Assembly: GCA_016713435.1 (NCBI GenBank) | Contig: JADJPD010000010.1 | Coordinates: forward strand, 186,001-250,000 | DNA length: 64,000 bases | Source of the DNA: Gemmatimonadota bacterium | Lineage (GTDB): Bacteria; Gemmatimonadota; Gemmatimonadetes; Gemmatimonadales; GWC2-71-9 | Reading direction: 5' to 3' | Shown: in pieces, positions 45,710 through 53,327 of the stretch | How the letters are laid out: each line of letters opens with the position of its first letter | How positions within the stretch are numbered: position 1 is the first letter of the stretch | Position numbers and translations under genes: made by a program | The notes under the pieces: model-generated | What the model was told of the DNA's origin: nothing | Database searches by the model: none | The model's input: the letters and a program-made list of their open reading frames with translations, nothing else

Positions 45710-46393
45710 GTGAACGGATTGCTGCAGCAGGCGGGGAGTCCCGACACCTTCGGGCTGGCGGAGACCTTCATCACGCTGGCGCTGAGCCTCGCGCTCACCC
45801 TCGTGCTGGCGTACTTCTACCGCCAGTCACACCGGGGGCTCAGCTACTCGGTGTCGTTCGTGCACGCCACGATCCTGCTCGGGATCACGGTGTCGGTGAT
45901 CATGCTGATCATCGGCAGCAACATCGCGCGGGCGTTCACGCTGGTGGGCGCGCTCTCGATCATCCGCTTCCGCAACCCGATCAAGGACTCGCGCGACGTC
46001 GCGTTCCTGTTCGTGGCCATGGCCATCGGCATGGCGGTGGGCACCGGGTTCTACCTGCAGGCGGTGATCTTCACGCTGTTCGTGAGCCTGGTGGCCTACG
46101 GCCTGACGCGCTTCGACGTGGGCCGCACCAGCATGCGCGAGGTGCTGCTCAAGCTGCAGGTGCCGCAGGGCCTCGACTACCAGGGCGCGCTCAAGGACAC
46201 CTTCTACCGCAACCTGCGCGAGCACGCGCTGCTGTCGGTGGAGACGCTGTCCTCTACCCAGCAGCTCGAGCTGGTCTACTCGGTGGAGCTCAAGGGCGGG
46301 GTGGACGAGGCGCGCTTCATGGACGAGGTCCGCCAGGCGGCGGGCGGCGGCCGGGTGCTCCTGCTCACCGGCCAGGAGAACATCGACGTCTGA
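45710..46393 (+). CDS. DUF4956 membrane protein
   Basis: 227-aa protein with about four helices in the first two thirds (FITLALSLALTLVLAYFYRQ, ATILLGITVSVIMLIIG, ARAFTLVGALSIIRFRN, AIGMAVGTGFYLQAVIFTLF) and a cytosolic alpha/beta C-terminal domain (VLLKLQVPQGLDYQGAL). The loop GALSIIRFRNPIKDSRD is the strongly conserved DUF4956 signature. GTG 45710 follows GAGGAGG by five bases. The VTC partner lies just upstream; together they may make and move an anionic polymer across the membrane, as VTC complexes do. The stop is overlapped by the next ATG (TGATG). Confidence 0.85.
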   Translation: MNGLLQQAGSPDTFGLAETFITLALSLALTLVLAYFYRQSHRGLSYSVSFVHATILLGITVSVIMLIIGSNIARAFTLVGALSIIRFRNPIKDSRDVAFLFVAMAIGMAVGTGFYLQAVIFTLFVSLVAYGLTRFDVGRTSMREVLLKLQVPQGLDYQGALKDTFYRNLREHALLSVETLSSTQQLELVYSVELKGGVDEARFMDEVRQAAGGGRVLLLTGQENIDV

Positions 46394-47559
46394 TGGCGGA
46401 CCACGTGGCCGAGGGGTTCCTCCCCTGGTTCCGGCGGCATGAGCGGACGCTCGCGGGCCTCTGGCTCGTGGGCAGCCTGCTCGTGGTGACGGCGATCGCG
46501 CTCCCGCCCGTGCGGGAGCGCCTGCTGGACCGCGCCGGGCTGCTGGTGGACTTCTACGAGGAGCGCTGGGCCCGCCGGGTGACCGCGGCGGAGGCGCTGG
46601 TCAAGGCGCAGGACTGGGCCCGGGCCACGCCCATGCTGGAGCGGCTCGACGCCGAGCACCCCGCCACCAACGTGCGGCACGCCCGCGACAAGGAACGCGA
46701 ACTGGTGCTCCGCCTGCTGGCCCGGAGTTACGAGGGCGAGGGCAAGTCCGGCAAGGCGATGGCCACCTGGGAGCGCCTGGTGGCGTTCGACTCCCTCAAC
46801 TACACCAACCGCCTGGGCTATGCGCAGGCGGCCGAACGGATGCTCTCAGGGTGGGCGCTCGCGGAGGAGGCGAAGGACGGCTACGCCAGCGTGCTCCGCA
46901 TCTTCCCGATCCACCTGCCGTCGGTGCGCGGCTACGTGGACTACTACATGGACCGGGGCGAGTTCATCCCGGTGAGCCAGGCCTACCGCGCCTACCTCAA
47001 CGCCTTCTTCCTCCACACCGTGACCGTGGCGCTCGGCGACTCGAGCGCCCAGGTGGCGCTGCAGGTGGATGGGCGCACGCACCGGGTCGAGCTGCCGCTG
47101 GTGCTTCCTCCGGGGCAGGGCGGGCGCTTCGTGCTGCACACGCAGGGGATGCCGTTCCTGCTGGAGCGGGTGACGCTCCTCCCGGCGCGGGTGGTGGGGC
47201 GAGTGGCCGCCGCGGCGCCCGTGGTGCTCGACACCACCGCCTTCCGTGGCCAGGGCCTCACGGCGGTGCCGGGCGGGTGGCTCACCGACGACACCGCGAG
47301 CACCCTCGTGGCCGACCTGCCGCCCGTGGCGGCCGGCGTGGGCCGGGTGGTGCTCGACCTCCGCCTCTACAAGCCGATGGACCAGGACCTCTGGCTGCTG
47401 ATGCGGAAGAGCTACCTCAACCTGCTGGACCCCGCCGGCTTCCTTGCGGACAGCGCGCGCTCCCTGCCATTCCCCGACGCGGAGCGCGCCGACCAGGTCC
47501 TCACCGATCTTCCGTGGGCCCGGGAGGGCCTGCAGGCGGCGCTGCGTGACCAGCCCTGA
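46393..47559 (+). CDS. Membrane-anchored TPR-like periplasmic protein
   Basis: 388-aa protein with one N-terminal membrane anchor (TLAGLWLVGSLLVVTAIALPP) after a short cytosolic lead. Residues 45-190 are helical-pair repeats reminiscent of TPRs (AEALVKAQDWARATPMLERL, RLLARSYEGEGKSGKAMATW). Residues 200-380 form a beta-rich domain (FLHTVTVALGDSSAQVALQV, GRVVLDLRLYKPMDQDLWLL). Family not recognised. It always sits in frame-coupled order with DUF4956 (TGATG overlap) and CotH (14-nt overlap), so it probably scaffolds the exported CotH protein or the polymer. Confidence 0.65.
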   Translation: MADHVAEGFLPWFRRHERTLAGLWLVGSLLVVTAIALPPVRERLLDRAGLLVDFYEERWARRVTAAEALVKAQDWARATPMLERLDAEHPATNVRHARDKERELVLRLLARSYEGEGKSGKAMATWERLVAFDSLNYTNRLGYAQAAERMLSGWALAEEAKDGYASVLRIFPIHLPSVRGYVDYYMDRGEFIPVSQAYRAYLNAFFLHTVTVALGDSSAQVALQVDGRTHRVELPLVLPPGQGGRFVLHTQGMPFLLERVTLLPARVVGRVAAAAPVVLDTTAFRGQGLTAVPGGWLTDDTASTLVADLPPVAAGVGRVVLDLRLYKPMDQDLWLLMRKSYLNLLDPAGFLADSARSLPFPDAERADQVLTDLPWAREGLQAALRDQP

Positions 47560-50500
47560 GCTGCGGCTCGAGGACGCCGCCGCCAGGCCGGGCGGCGCGA
47601 CGCGGCCCGGCCTCCTGGCCCGGGCCTGGGCCGGGCTCCGGTTCCGGGACGCGGTGGCGCTGTCGCTCGTCCCGCTGCTCCCGGCGCTCATGCTCGCGGG
47701 CCTCGCCATCTACGACTACACGCGGGCGCGCCAGTTCGACGACTGGTGGTCCAACGCCCAGACCGTCAACGGCTACTTCGACGCCCGGGCGCACGCCGCG
47801 GTGCGCCTGCCGGCGGCGTGGACCATCCGCAATCACCTCGATCCCGCCCGCCCCGACGCCGGCGTGATCCGCATCGAGGTCCCCGCCGCCCAGTGGGACG
47901 CCATGTGGGCCGACCCGCTCGCCATGTGGGGCACCTGGGTGGACGGGACGCTGCGGTACGGGAAGTCGATGGTGCCCGTCAAGCTCCGGAAGCGCGGCGA
48001 CAACAGCATCCACTGGCTCACCGACAAGCGCTCCTTCACGGTGCGCACCCCGCGGGAGGAGTTCTACAAGCGCTTCCGCAGCTTCGGCCTGTCGGCCAAA
48101 GACGTGCTCGCCTCGTACACCGCCAACCGGCTCACCGACCAGTTCGGCCTGCTGGCGGGCGAGACCGAGGTGGTGCCGGTGTACCTCAACAACAGGTTCC
48201 ACGGGCTCTACCGCTTCGTGGAGCCGATTGACGAGTCGTTCCTGCGGCCCTTCGACCGGATGCCGGGCAACATCTTCCGCGCCGACGCCGCCGAGCGGGG
48301 CGAGGTGTTCAAGGGCAGCCAGCGGGTGGTGTTCGAGAACCCGTACATCTGGGACCGGGTGGCCAACAACGACCGCTGGACCAGCGCGGGCGGCGGCCAG
48401 CTGGCGCTCCTGCTGAACGACCTGGCCGGCACCACCTTCGCCGACCACCAGCGCCTCATGCAGCGGGTGGACCGCGACGAGTGGGCGCGGATGTTCACCT
48501 ATCTCTTCGTGGTGGGCGACCCGTTCCACATGGACCGGGTGCACAACGAGCTGGTCTACGAGGATCCGACCACCCAGCAGCTCCACCCCATCCCGTGGGA
48601 CATCCGCCTCCTGGCGCTCGGCCGCCTGCGGCAGCCGCTCAACAACTGGATGCAGGGGATGCTGCGGGACCCGTTCGTGGTGGACGCCACCATGCGCGAG
48701 CTGGCCACCCGCCTGGCCGATGACCACCTGCTCCACGCCGCCGAGAGCCTGGCCACCACCGCTGAGCAGCGCTACGCCGAGGAGTTCCGCTACGACCGGC
48801 TGCGCCGCGGCCTCATCCCGGACGTGTGGGAGGCGGGCGCCGTCACCACCATCCTCCGCGGCAATGTGGCGCAGCTGCGCCGCTGGGTGGACAGCGCGGT
48901 GGTGGCGGTGCACGTGGGGGCCCGGCCCGAGGGCGCGGTGGTCGACCTCGTCAGCGAGGGCTTTGCGGGCGCCACCCTGACCGGCTTCACGGTGACCGGG
49001 CCCGTCGGCGGCGCGCCGCGGCTCCGCCTCGACAGCGACCTCGACGGCCTGCCCAGCGCCGGTGACCGGGTGCTGCCGCTCGTGGTGGACCACGGGCGCG
49101 ACACGACCCGGCTCCTGCTCCGCGAGCCGGTGGCGCTCCTCAGCGCCCTCACGGGCAACCGCGGCGTGGAGCCGGGACGGCTCAGCTACCGGATGTTCCT
49201 CGAGGGCGCCGGCGCCACCGCCACGCCGGTGCTGGCCAACCGCCTGACGGGCGGCGCGGTCCACGTGCTGCCGCTCGCCGACGGCGCGGTGCTCCCGGCC
49301 GACGATGCCTGGCATCCGTGGCGGTTCCCCGCCACGCCGGGGCGGGTGCTGCGCCTGAGTGGCCCGGTCCGCCTCGACTCGACGCTCAAGATCCCCGCCG
49401 GGGATACGGTGATCATCGCGCCGGGCACCGACCTCCGGCTCGGACCCGACGTGTCGTTCCTGAGCCGCGGCGTGGTGCTGGCGGAGGGGACGGCCGAGCG
49501 GCCGATCCGGGTGCTGCCGGCGGTGGCGGGCACCGTCTGGGGGACCTTCTCGCTGCAGGACCACGGGGCCGACGGGAGCATCTTCCGGCACGTGGTGTTT
49601 GCGGAGGGCGGCGGCGCGCTGATCGACCGGGTGGAGTACATCGGCATGGTGAACACGCACCGGGTCGACCGGGTGCTGTTCGAGGAGGTGACCTTCCGCG
49701 ACAACAAGCGGAGCGACGACACCTTCCACGCCCTCCACAGCCACGTGACGGTGCGGCGCTCGCACTTCCTGCGCGCCAACTCCGACGCGCTCGACATGGA
49801 CATCTCCACCGGCGAGCTCTACGACAACACCTTCGAGGACACCGGCGGTGACGCCCTCGACCTCATGTCCTCGACGCCGCGGATCGTGGGCAACCGGATC
49901 CTCCGCTCCGGCGACAAGGGCATCTCGGTGGGCGAGGCGAGCACGCCGTTCGTGTTCAACAATTACATCGAGGGCTGCAGCATCGGCATCGAGGTGAAGG
50001 ACCGCTCGGCACCGGTGATCCTCCAGAACGAGCTGGTGAAGAACAAGACGGGCCTCCGCGAGCGCCGCAAGAACTGGCGCTACGGCGGCGGCGGGTGGGC
50101 CACCGTTGCGCGGACCGCCTGGACCGACAGCCGGAAGCGCTGGGTGCAGGACCCGTTCTCGCGGATCACCCTGGTGGACGTGGTGGGCCTCGACACCCTC
50201 CCGGCCGACACCACCGGCAATGGCGACCTGTCCTGGCTGTACGCCGCCCACGGCGTGGAGGTCGAGGGCAGGCCGGCGCCGGGCCGGGTGACGTCGTGGC
50301 GCGAGGTGCCGCCGCTCGTGCCGGTGGATGAAGGCACGTTCCTCGACGACTTTGGCGCAATGAGCGATGGCTGGGTGCCGGCCGAGGGCACCCGCCGCCT
50401 CGAGAAGCGGCGGGACGCGCTGGTCATGGAAGTGGAGCGCACCCCCGGCACCGCCACCAAGCCCGTGCGCTGGGACCTGCCGCAGGGTGGCACCCTGGTG

Positions 50501-50770
50501 CTCGAGGCGGCCGGCGAGACGATGGCGGGCGCGCGCGTCATGGTCACCGGTGCCGACGGGACGGTGTACCAGGCTCCCATCCGCATCGGGCCCGAGGCTC
50601 ACCAGTCCCGCTTCACCGAGCTGGAGCTGCCGCCCGGCCAGTATGTGGCGGTGGCCGTGGAGCTCACGCCCGTGCCGGGGCTCACCGAGATCGACGGCGC
50701 CACGGGGCTCCGCATCCTGGTGGGGGCCCGGCTCGACCTGCGCCGTTACGCCGTTTATCCCACCCGCTGA
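47546..50770 (+). CDS. CotH-family kinase-like protein with right-handed beta-helix
   Basis: 1074-aa protein with one N-terminal membrane anchor (residues ~35-58, ALSLVPLLPALMLAGLAIYD), so mostly periplasmic. Residues ~95-430 are the CotH domain: VPVKLRKRGDNSIHW, FRSFGLSAKDVLASYTANR, VPVYLNNRFHGLYRFVEPID, and the kinase core HNELVYEDPTTQQLHPIPWD (N334, D340, D352). Residues ~600-860 are parallel beta-helix repeats (GNRILRSGDKGISVGEAS, NNYIEGCSIGIEVKDRSAP). A jelly-roll-like tail follows. CotH of spore coats phosphorylates proteins; here the substrate may be a surface protein or glycan. GTG 47546 overlaps the TPR-like gene. Much longer than classical CotH. Confidence 0.82.
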   Translation: MTSPELRLEDAAARPGGATRPGLLARAWAGLRFRDAVALSLVPLLPALMLAGLAIYDYTRARQFDDWWSNAQTVNGYFDARAHAAVRLPAAWTIRNHLDPARPDAGVIRIEVPAAQWDAMWADPLAMWGTWVDGTLRYGKSMVPVKLRKRGDNSIHWLTDKRSFTVRTPREEFYKRFRSFGLSAKDVLASYTANRLTDQFGLLAGETEVVPVYLNNRFHGLYRFVEPIDESFLRPFDRMPGNIFRADAAERGEVFKGSQRVVFENPYIWDRVANNDRWTSAGGGQLALLLNDLAGTTFADHQRLMQRVDRDEWARMFTYLFVVGDPFHMDRVHNELVYEDPTTQQLHPIPWDIRLLALGRLRQPLNNWMQGMLRDPFVVDATMRELATRLADDHLLHAAESLATTAEQRYAEEFRYDRLRRGLIPDVWEAGAVTTILRGNVAQLRRWVDSAVVAVHVGARPEGAVVDLVSEGFAGATLTGFTVTGPVGGAPRLRLDSDLDGLPSAGDRVLPLVVDHGRDTTRLLLREPVALLSALTGNRGVEPGRLSYRMFLEGAGATATPVLANRLTGGAVHVLPLADGAVLPADDAWHPWRFPATPGRVLRLSGPVRLDSTLKIPAGDTVIIAPGTDLRLGPDVSFLSRGVVLAEGTAERPIRVLPAVAGTVWGTFSLQDHGADGSIFRHVVFAEGGGALIDRVEYIGMVNTHRVDRVLFEEVTFRDNKRSDDTFHALHSHVTVRRSHFLRANSDALDMDISTGELYDNTFEDTGGDALDLMSSTPRIVGNRILRSGDKGISVGEASTPFVFNNYIEGCSIGIEVKDRSAPVILQNELVKNKTGLRERRKNWRYGGGGWATVARTAWTDSRKRWVQDPFSRITLVDVVGLDTLPADTTGNGDLSWLYAAHGVEVEGRPAPGRVTSWREVPPLVPVDEGTFLDDFGAMSDGWVPAEGTRRLEKRRDALVMEVERTPGTATKPVRWDLPQGGTLVLEAAGETMAGARVMVTGADGTVYQAPIRIGPEAHQSRFTELELPPGQYVAVAVELTPVPGLTEIDGATGLRILVGARLDLRRYAVYPTR

Positions 50771-50777
50771 GGCACCG

Positions 50778-51815
50778 ATGCTCGCGTCGCTCCTGGCTGC
50801 CACGCTCCTCGCTGCGCCGGCCCCGGCCGCTCCCGCACCCGACAGCACCTTCCGCTTCGTGGTGCTGGGCCACATCCGCGGTGGCGTCGAGGGGGACCTG
50901 AGCCCCCGCCTCGCCGAGCTGCTGGAGCGGGTGCGGGAGCTCAAGCCCCAGGCCGTGGTGCTCCCCGGCGACATCATCTGGGGCGAGGTGCAGACGGTCC
51001 CGGTGGACTCCGCCAAGATCGAGGCGCAGTGGAATGCCGTGGACTCGGCGCTCGCCACGCTCGGCGTGCCGGTGATCCGCGCGCCCGGCAACCACGACAT
51101 CAACGATCCGGTCACCCGCGACGCCTGGTTCCGCCGCTACGGCCCGCTGCCGCTGGTGACCCGCGTGGGCCCGGTCCGCTTCATCAGCGTCTCGAGCGCC
51201 TGGATCCCGAAGGCGGGCGACAGCGTCTCCGCCCGCCGCGCCTTCATCCGGGGCGTGGCGCTCACGCCCGACCAGGTGGCGTTCCTGCGCGACTCGCTGC
51301 CGGCCGCCGGCGGCGCCCGGCAGACCTTCCTGGTGATGCACCACCTGCTCTGGTGGGAGGCGGACACCACCGCCTTCTGGCGGGAGGTGCACCCGCTGCT
51401 TCGCGACGCGCACGTCAGCGGCGTCTTCTCCGGCGACTACGGGCCGCTCAAGTTCTCCTGGCTGCAGCGCGACGGGGTGCACTACTACCAGAACTCCATC
51501 GAGCTGCCCGTGAAGCTGCCGCTGCTGCAGAACAACCTGGGCAGCCGGCTCCTCTCGAGCCAGTTCGACAACTACCTCGAGGTCCGGGTCACGGGCGACT
51601 CGGTGCGCTACCTGGTGCACACCGTCGCGGAGGAGAGCTCGGGGGAGTTCACGCCGTCGCGCTGGCGCGACATCAACCAGCCCGCCCGGCCCGCGCCGAC
51701 GCTGCTCGACCGGGTGCTGGAGAAGACCGGTGGCAAGCGCCGCCTGGCGTACGCGCTGGCCCTGGCGGGGGCGGCGTTCTTCGTGGGTGTGGTGCTGGGG
51801 CGCCGGCGCCGCTGA
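50778..51815 (+). CDS. Exported calcineurin-like phosphoesterase with C-terminal anchor
   Basis: 345-aa protein with a signal peptide (MLASLLAATLLAAPAPAA) and a C-terminal sorting-like tail (hydrophobic LAYALALAGAAFFVGVVLG followed by RRRR), so periplasmic and membrane-tethered. The metallophosphoesterase fold is seen in FRFVVLGHIRGG, VVLPGDIIWGEV, APGNHDIND and FLVMHHLLWWE. The first DxH is changed to GH (G31-H32), and the last GHxH is replaced by SGDYGPLK, so two metal-binding sites are altered. It may be a weak or non-catalytic member. It lies 7 nt after the CotH gene and closes the operon, converging on the SBBP lipoproteins. Confidence 0.78.
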   Translation: MLASLLAATLLAAPAPAAPAPDSTFRFVVLGHIRGGVEGDLSPRLAELLERVRELKPQAVVLPGDIIWGEVQTVPVDSAKIEAQWNAVDSALATLGVPVIRAPGNHDINDPVTRDAWFRRYGPLPLVTRVGPVRFISVSSAWIPKAGDSVSARRAFIRGVALTPDQVAFLRDSLPAAGGARQTFLVMHHLLWWEADTTAFWREVHPLLRDAHVSGVFSGDYGPLKFSWLQRDGVHYYQNSIELPVKLPLLQNNLGSRLLSSQFDNYLEVRVTGDSVRYLVHTVAEESSGEFTPSRWRDINQPARPAPTLLDRVLEKTGGKRRLAYALALAGAAFFVGVVLGRRRR

Positions 51816-51827
51816 GGCGCGGGCCCC

Positions 51828-53327
51828 TCAGGGCGCGAGGGGCTGGAGGCGGAGGATGATGGCGTCGAGCCCGCCGCCCCCCGGGCGGGCGAGGGACCCG
51901 TGGCCGGGCCAGTCGTCGGAGGAGGTGTGGCCCACCACCACCAGCCAGCCGTCCCGGTCGATGGCCGCCGCCCGGCCCATGTCCCGGTCGCTCCCGCCCA
52001 CCCGCGCCCCGTAGAGCAGCTGCGACAGGTCGGGTGAGAAGAGTGCCACCATCACGTCCCCGTGATCGGTGAGCGCCGCGCTGCTCGAGTCCCCGCCAAG
52101 CACCGGTGACTCGGTGTACCCTGTCACCAGCACCCGCCCCATCCCGTCGGTGGCGATCCCTTCCCCGTAATCCCAGCCGTTGCCCCCCACGAGCGAGCCG
52201 GCGAGCAGCCCGCCCGCCGGGCTCACGCGCACCACGAAGCCGTTGCGGCTGTCGGCGAGCGCCGGGCGCCAGCTGCCGGGGGTGGTGGGGAAATCCGGGG
52301 AGTCGCTCCCGCCGGTGACGTAGATGGAGCTGTCGGGGCCGAGCGCCAGGCCGTGGGTCTCGATGGCCTCGACGCCGCTGCCGCCGATGTAGGTGCCCAT
52401 CACGATCCGCGACCCGTCCGGCGCGAGCCGCGCCAGGTAGAGGTCCTGCTGCCCGCCGAGGGTGCTGTCGAAGCCGCCCGGCGTGGGGAGCCCCGCCGAC
52501 TGGGTGCTCAGCAGCACCAGCACCGAGCCGTCCGGCGCCACCCGCACGGTGGGCGCGCCGATCTCCTTGCCGGGGCCGCCGAGGTAAGTGGCCCAGAGGA
52601 CCCGCGAGCCGTCGGCCGCGAGCTTGGCCACCACCACGTCCTCATCGCCGCCGTGCCGCGGCTGGGCGGCCTGGGCAAACCAGGCAGTGGGGAGGTCGCC
52701 GAGCGTGGAACCCAGCACCACGACGATGTTGCCCTCGGCGTCGAGGTCCATGTCGCGGATGAAGCCGTTGTCGGCGCCACCCAGGTAGGTGCAGAAGCGG
52801 AGCGTGGCGCCGTCGCCGCTCAGGCGGCAGACGAAGCCGTCCTGGCGGCCGTAGGGGGCGCGGTTCCTCTGGTCACCGCCGAAGGCGCGCTGGACCACGC
52901 CCGGCGTGGTGGGCATCCCGTCGCCCGCGCGGCCGGCGAGGACCAGGTCGCCGTCGGGGGCGCGCTCGAGGCCGTAGGCCCGCTCGAAGCCGGGGCCGCC
53001 GAGAACGGTGGACCAGCGCAGTGCGCCGTCGGGCATCAGGGCCGACACGAAGGCGTCGCTCGGGAACTGGCCGCCGCCGGGCACGGTGTCGAGGGCGCCG
53101 GGGGTGACGGGGAAGTCGGGCGAGGCGGCGTTGCCCACCACGTACACCACGCCCGCGCTGTCGGTGAGGACGTCGCGGGCCATGTCCATGTCACGGTGGG
53201 TGCCGCCGAGCACGGCGGAGAAGGCGATGGTGGCGCCGGCGGCGTCGGTCACGGCGGGCGCACCGCCGCCGGTCCTCGGCGCGCAGGCCAGCGCGCCGAG
53301 GGTCAGGAGCAGGACGGGGCGGATCAC
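51828..53327 (-). CDS. SBBP-repeat beta-propeller lipoprotein (copy 1)
   Basis: 499-aa exported protein. The signal peptide VLLLTLGALACAPRTGGG ends in a lipobox-like LACAP. The mature part is a series of about seven SBBP blades with recurring GxxxxxxxxG-F-VAxxxxDGxxxWxTyLGG elements, e.g. DFPVTPGALDTVPGGG, LRWSTVLGGPGFERAYG, DGSRVLWATYLGGPGKEIG, RIVMGTYIGGSGVEAIETHG. Such propellers are surface or periplasmic binding modules with no known catalysis. ATGA overlap (53324-53327) with the upstream copy means both are co-transcribed. Convergent with the phosphoesterase, 12 nt between the stops. Confidence 0.82.
   Translation of the reverse strand: MIRPVLLLTLGALACAPRTGGGAPAVTDAAGATIAFSAVLGGTHRDMDMARDVLTDSAGVVYVVGNAASPDFPVTPGALDTVPGGGQFPSDAFVSALMPDGALRWSTVLGGPGFERAYGLERAPDGDLVLAGRAGDGMPTTPGVVQRAFGGDQRNRAPYGRQDGFVCRLSGDGATLRFCTYLGGADNGFIRDMDLDAEGNIVVVLGSTLGDLPTAWFAQAAQPRHGGDEDVVVAKLAADGSRVLWATYLGGPGKEIGAPTVRVAPDGSVLVLLSTQSAGLPTPGGFDSTLGGQQDLYLARLAPDGSRIVMGTYIGGSGVEAIETHGLALGPDSSIYVTGGSDSPDFPTTPGSWRPALADSRNGFVVRVSPAGGLLAGSLVGGNGWDYGEGIATDGMGRVLVTGYTESPVLGGDSSSAALTDHGDVMVALFSPDLSQLLYGARVGGSDRDMGRAAAIDRDGWLVVVGHTSSDDWPGHGSLARPGGGGLDAIILRLQPLAP

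Noticed and set aside
47501..51115. Very long antisense open frame (over 1200 codons) across the CotH gene
   Set aside because: Shadow frame typical of very GC-rich coding sequence; Arg/His/Gly/Ala-rich, with no recognisable motif and no ribosome site.
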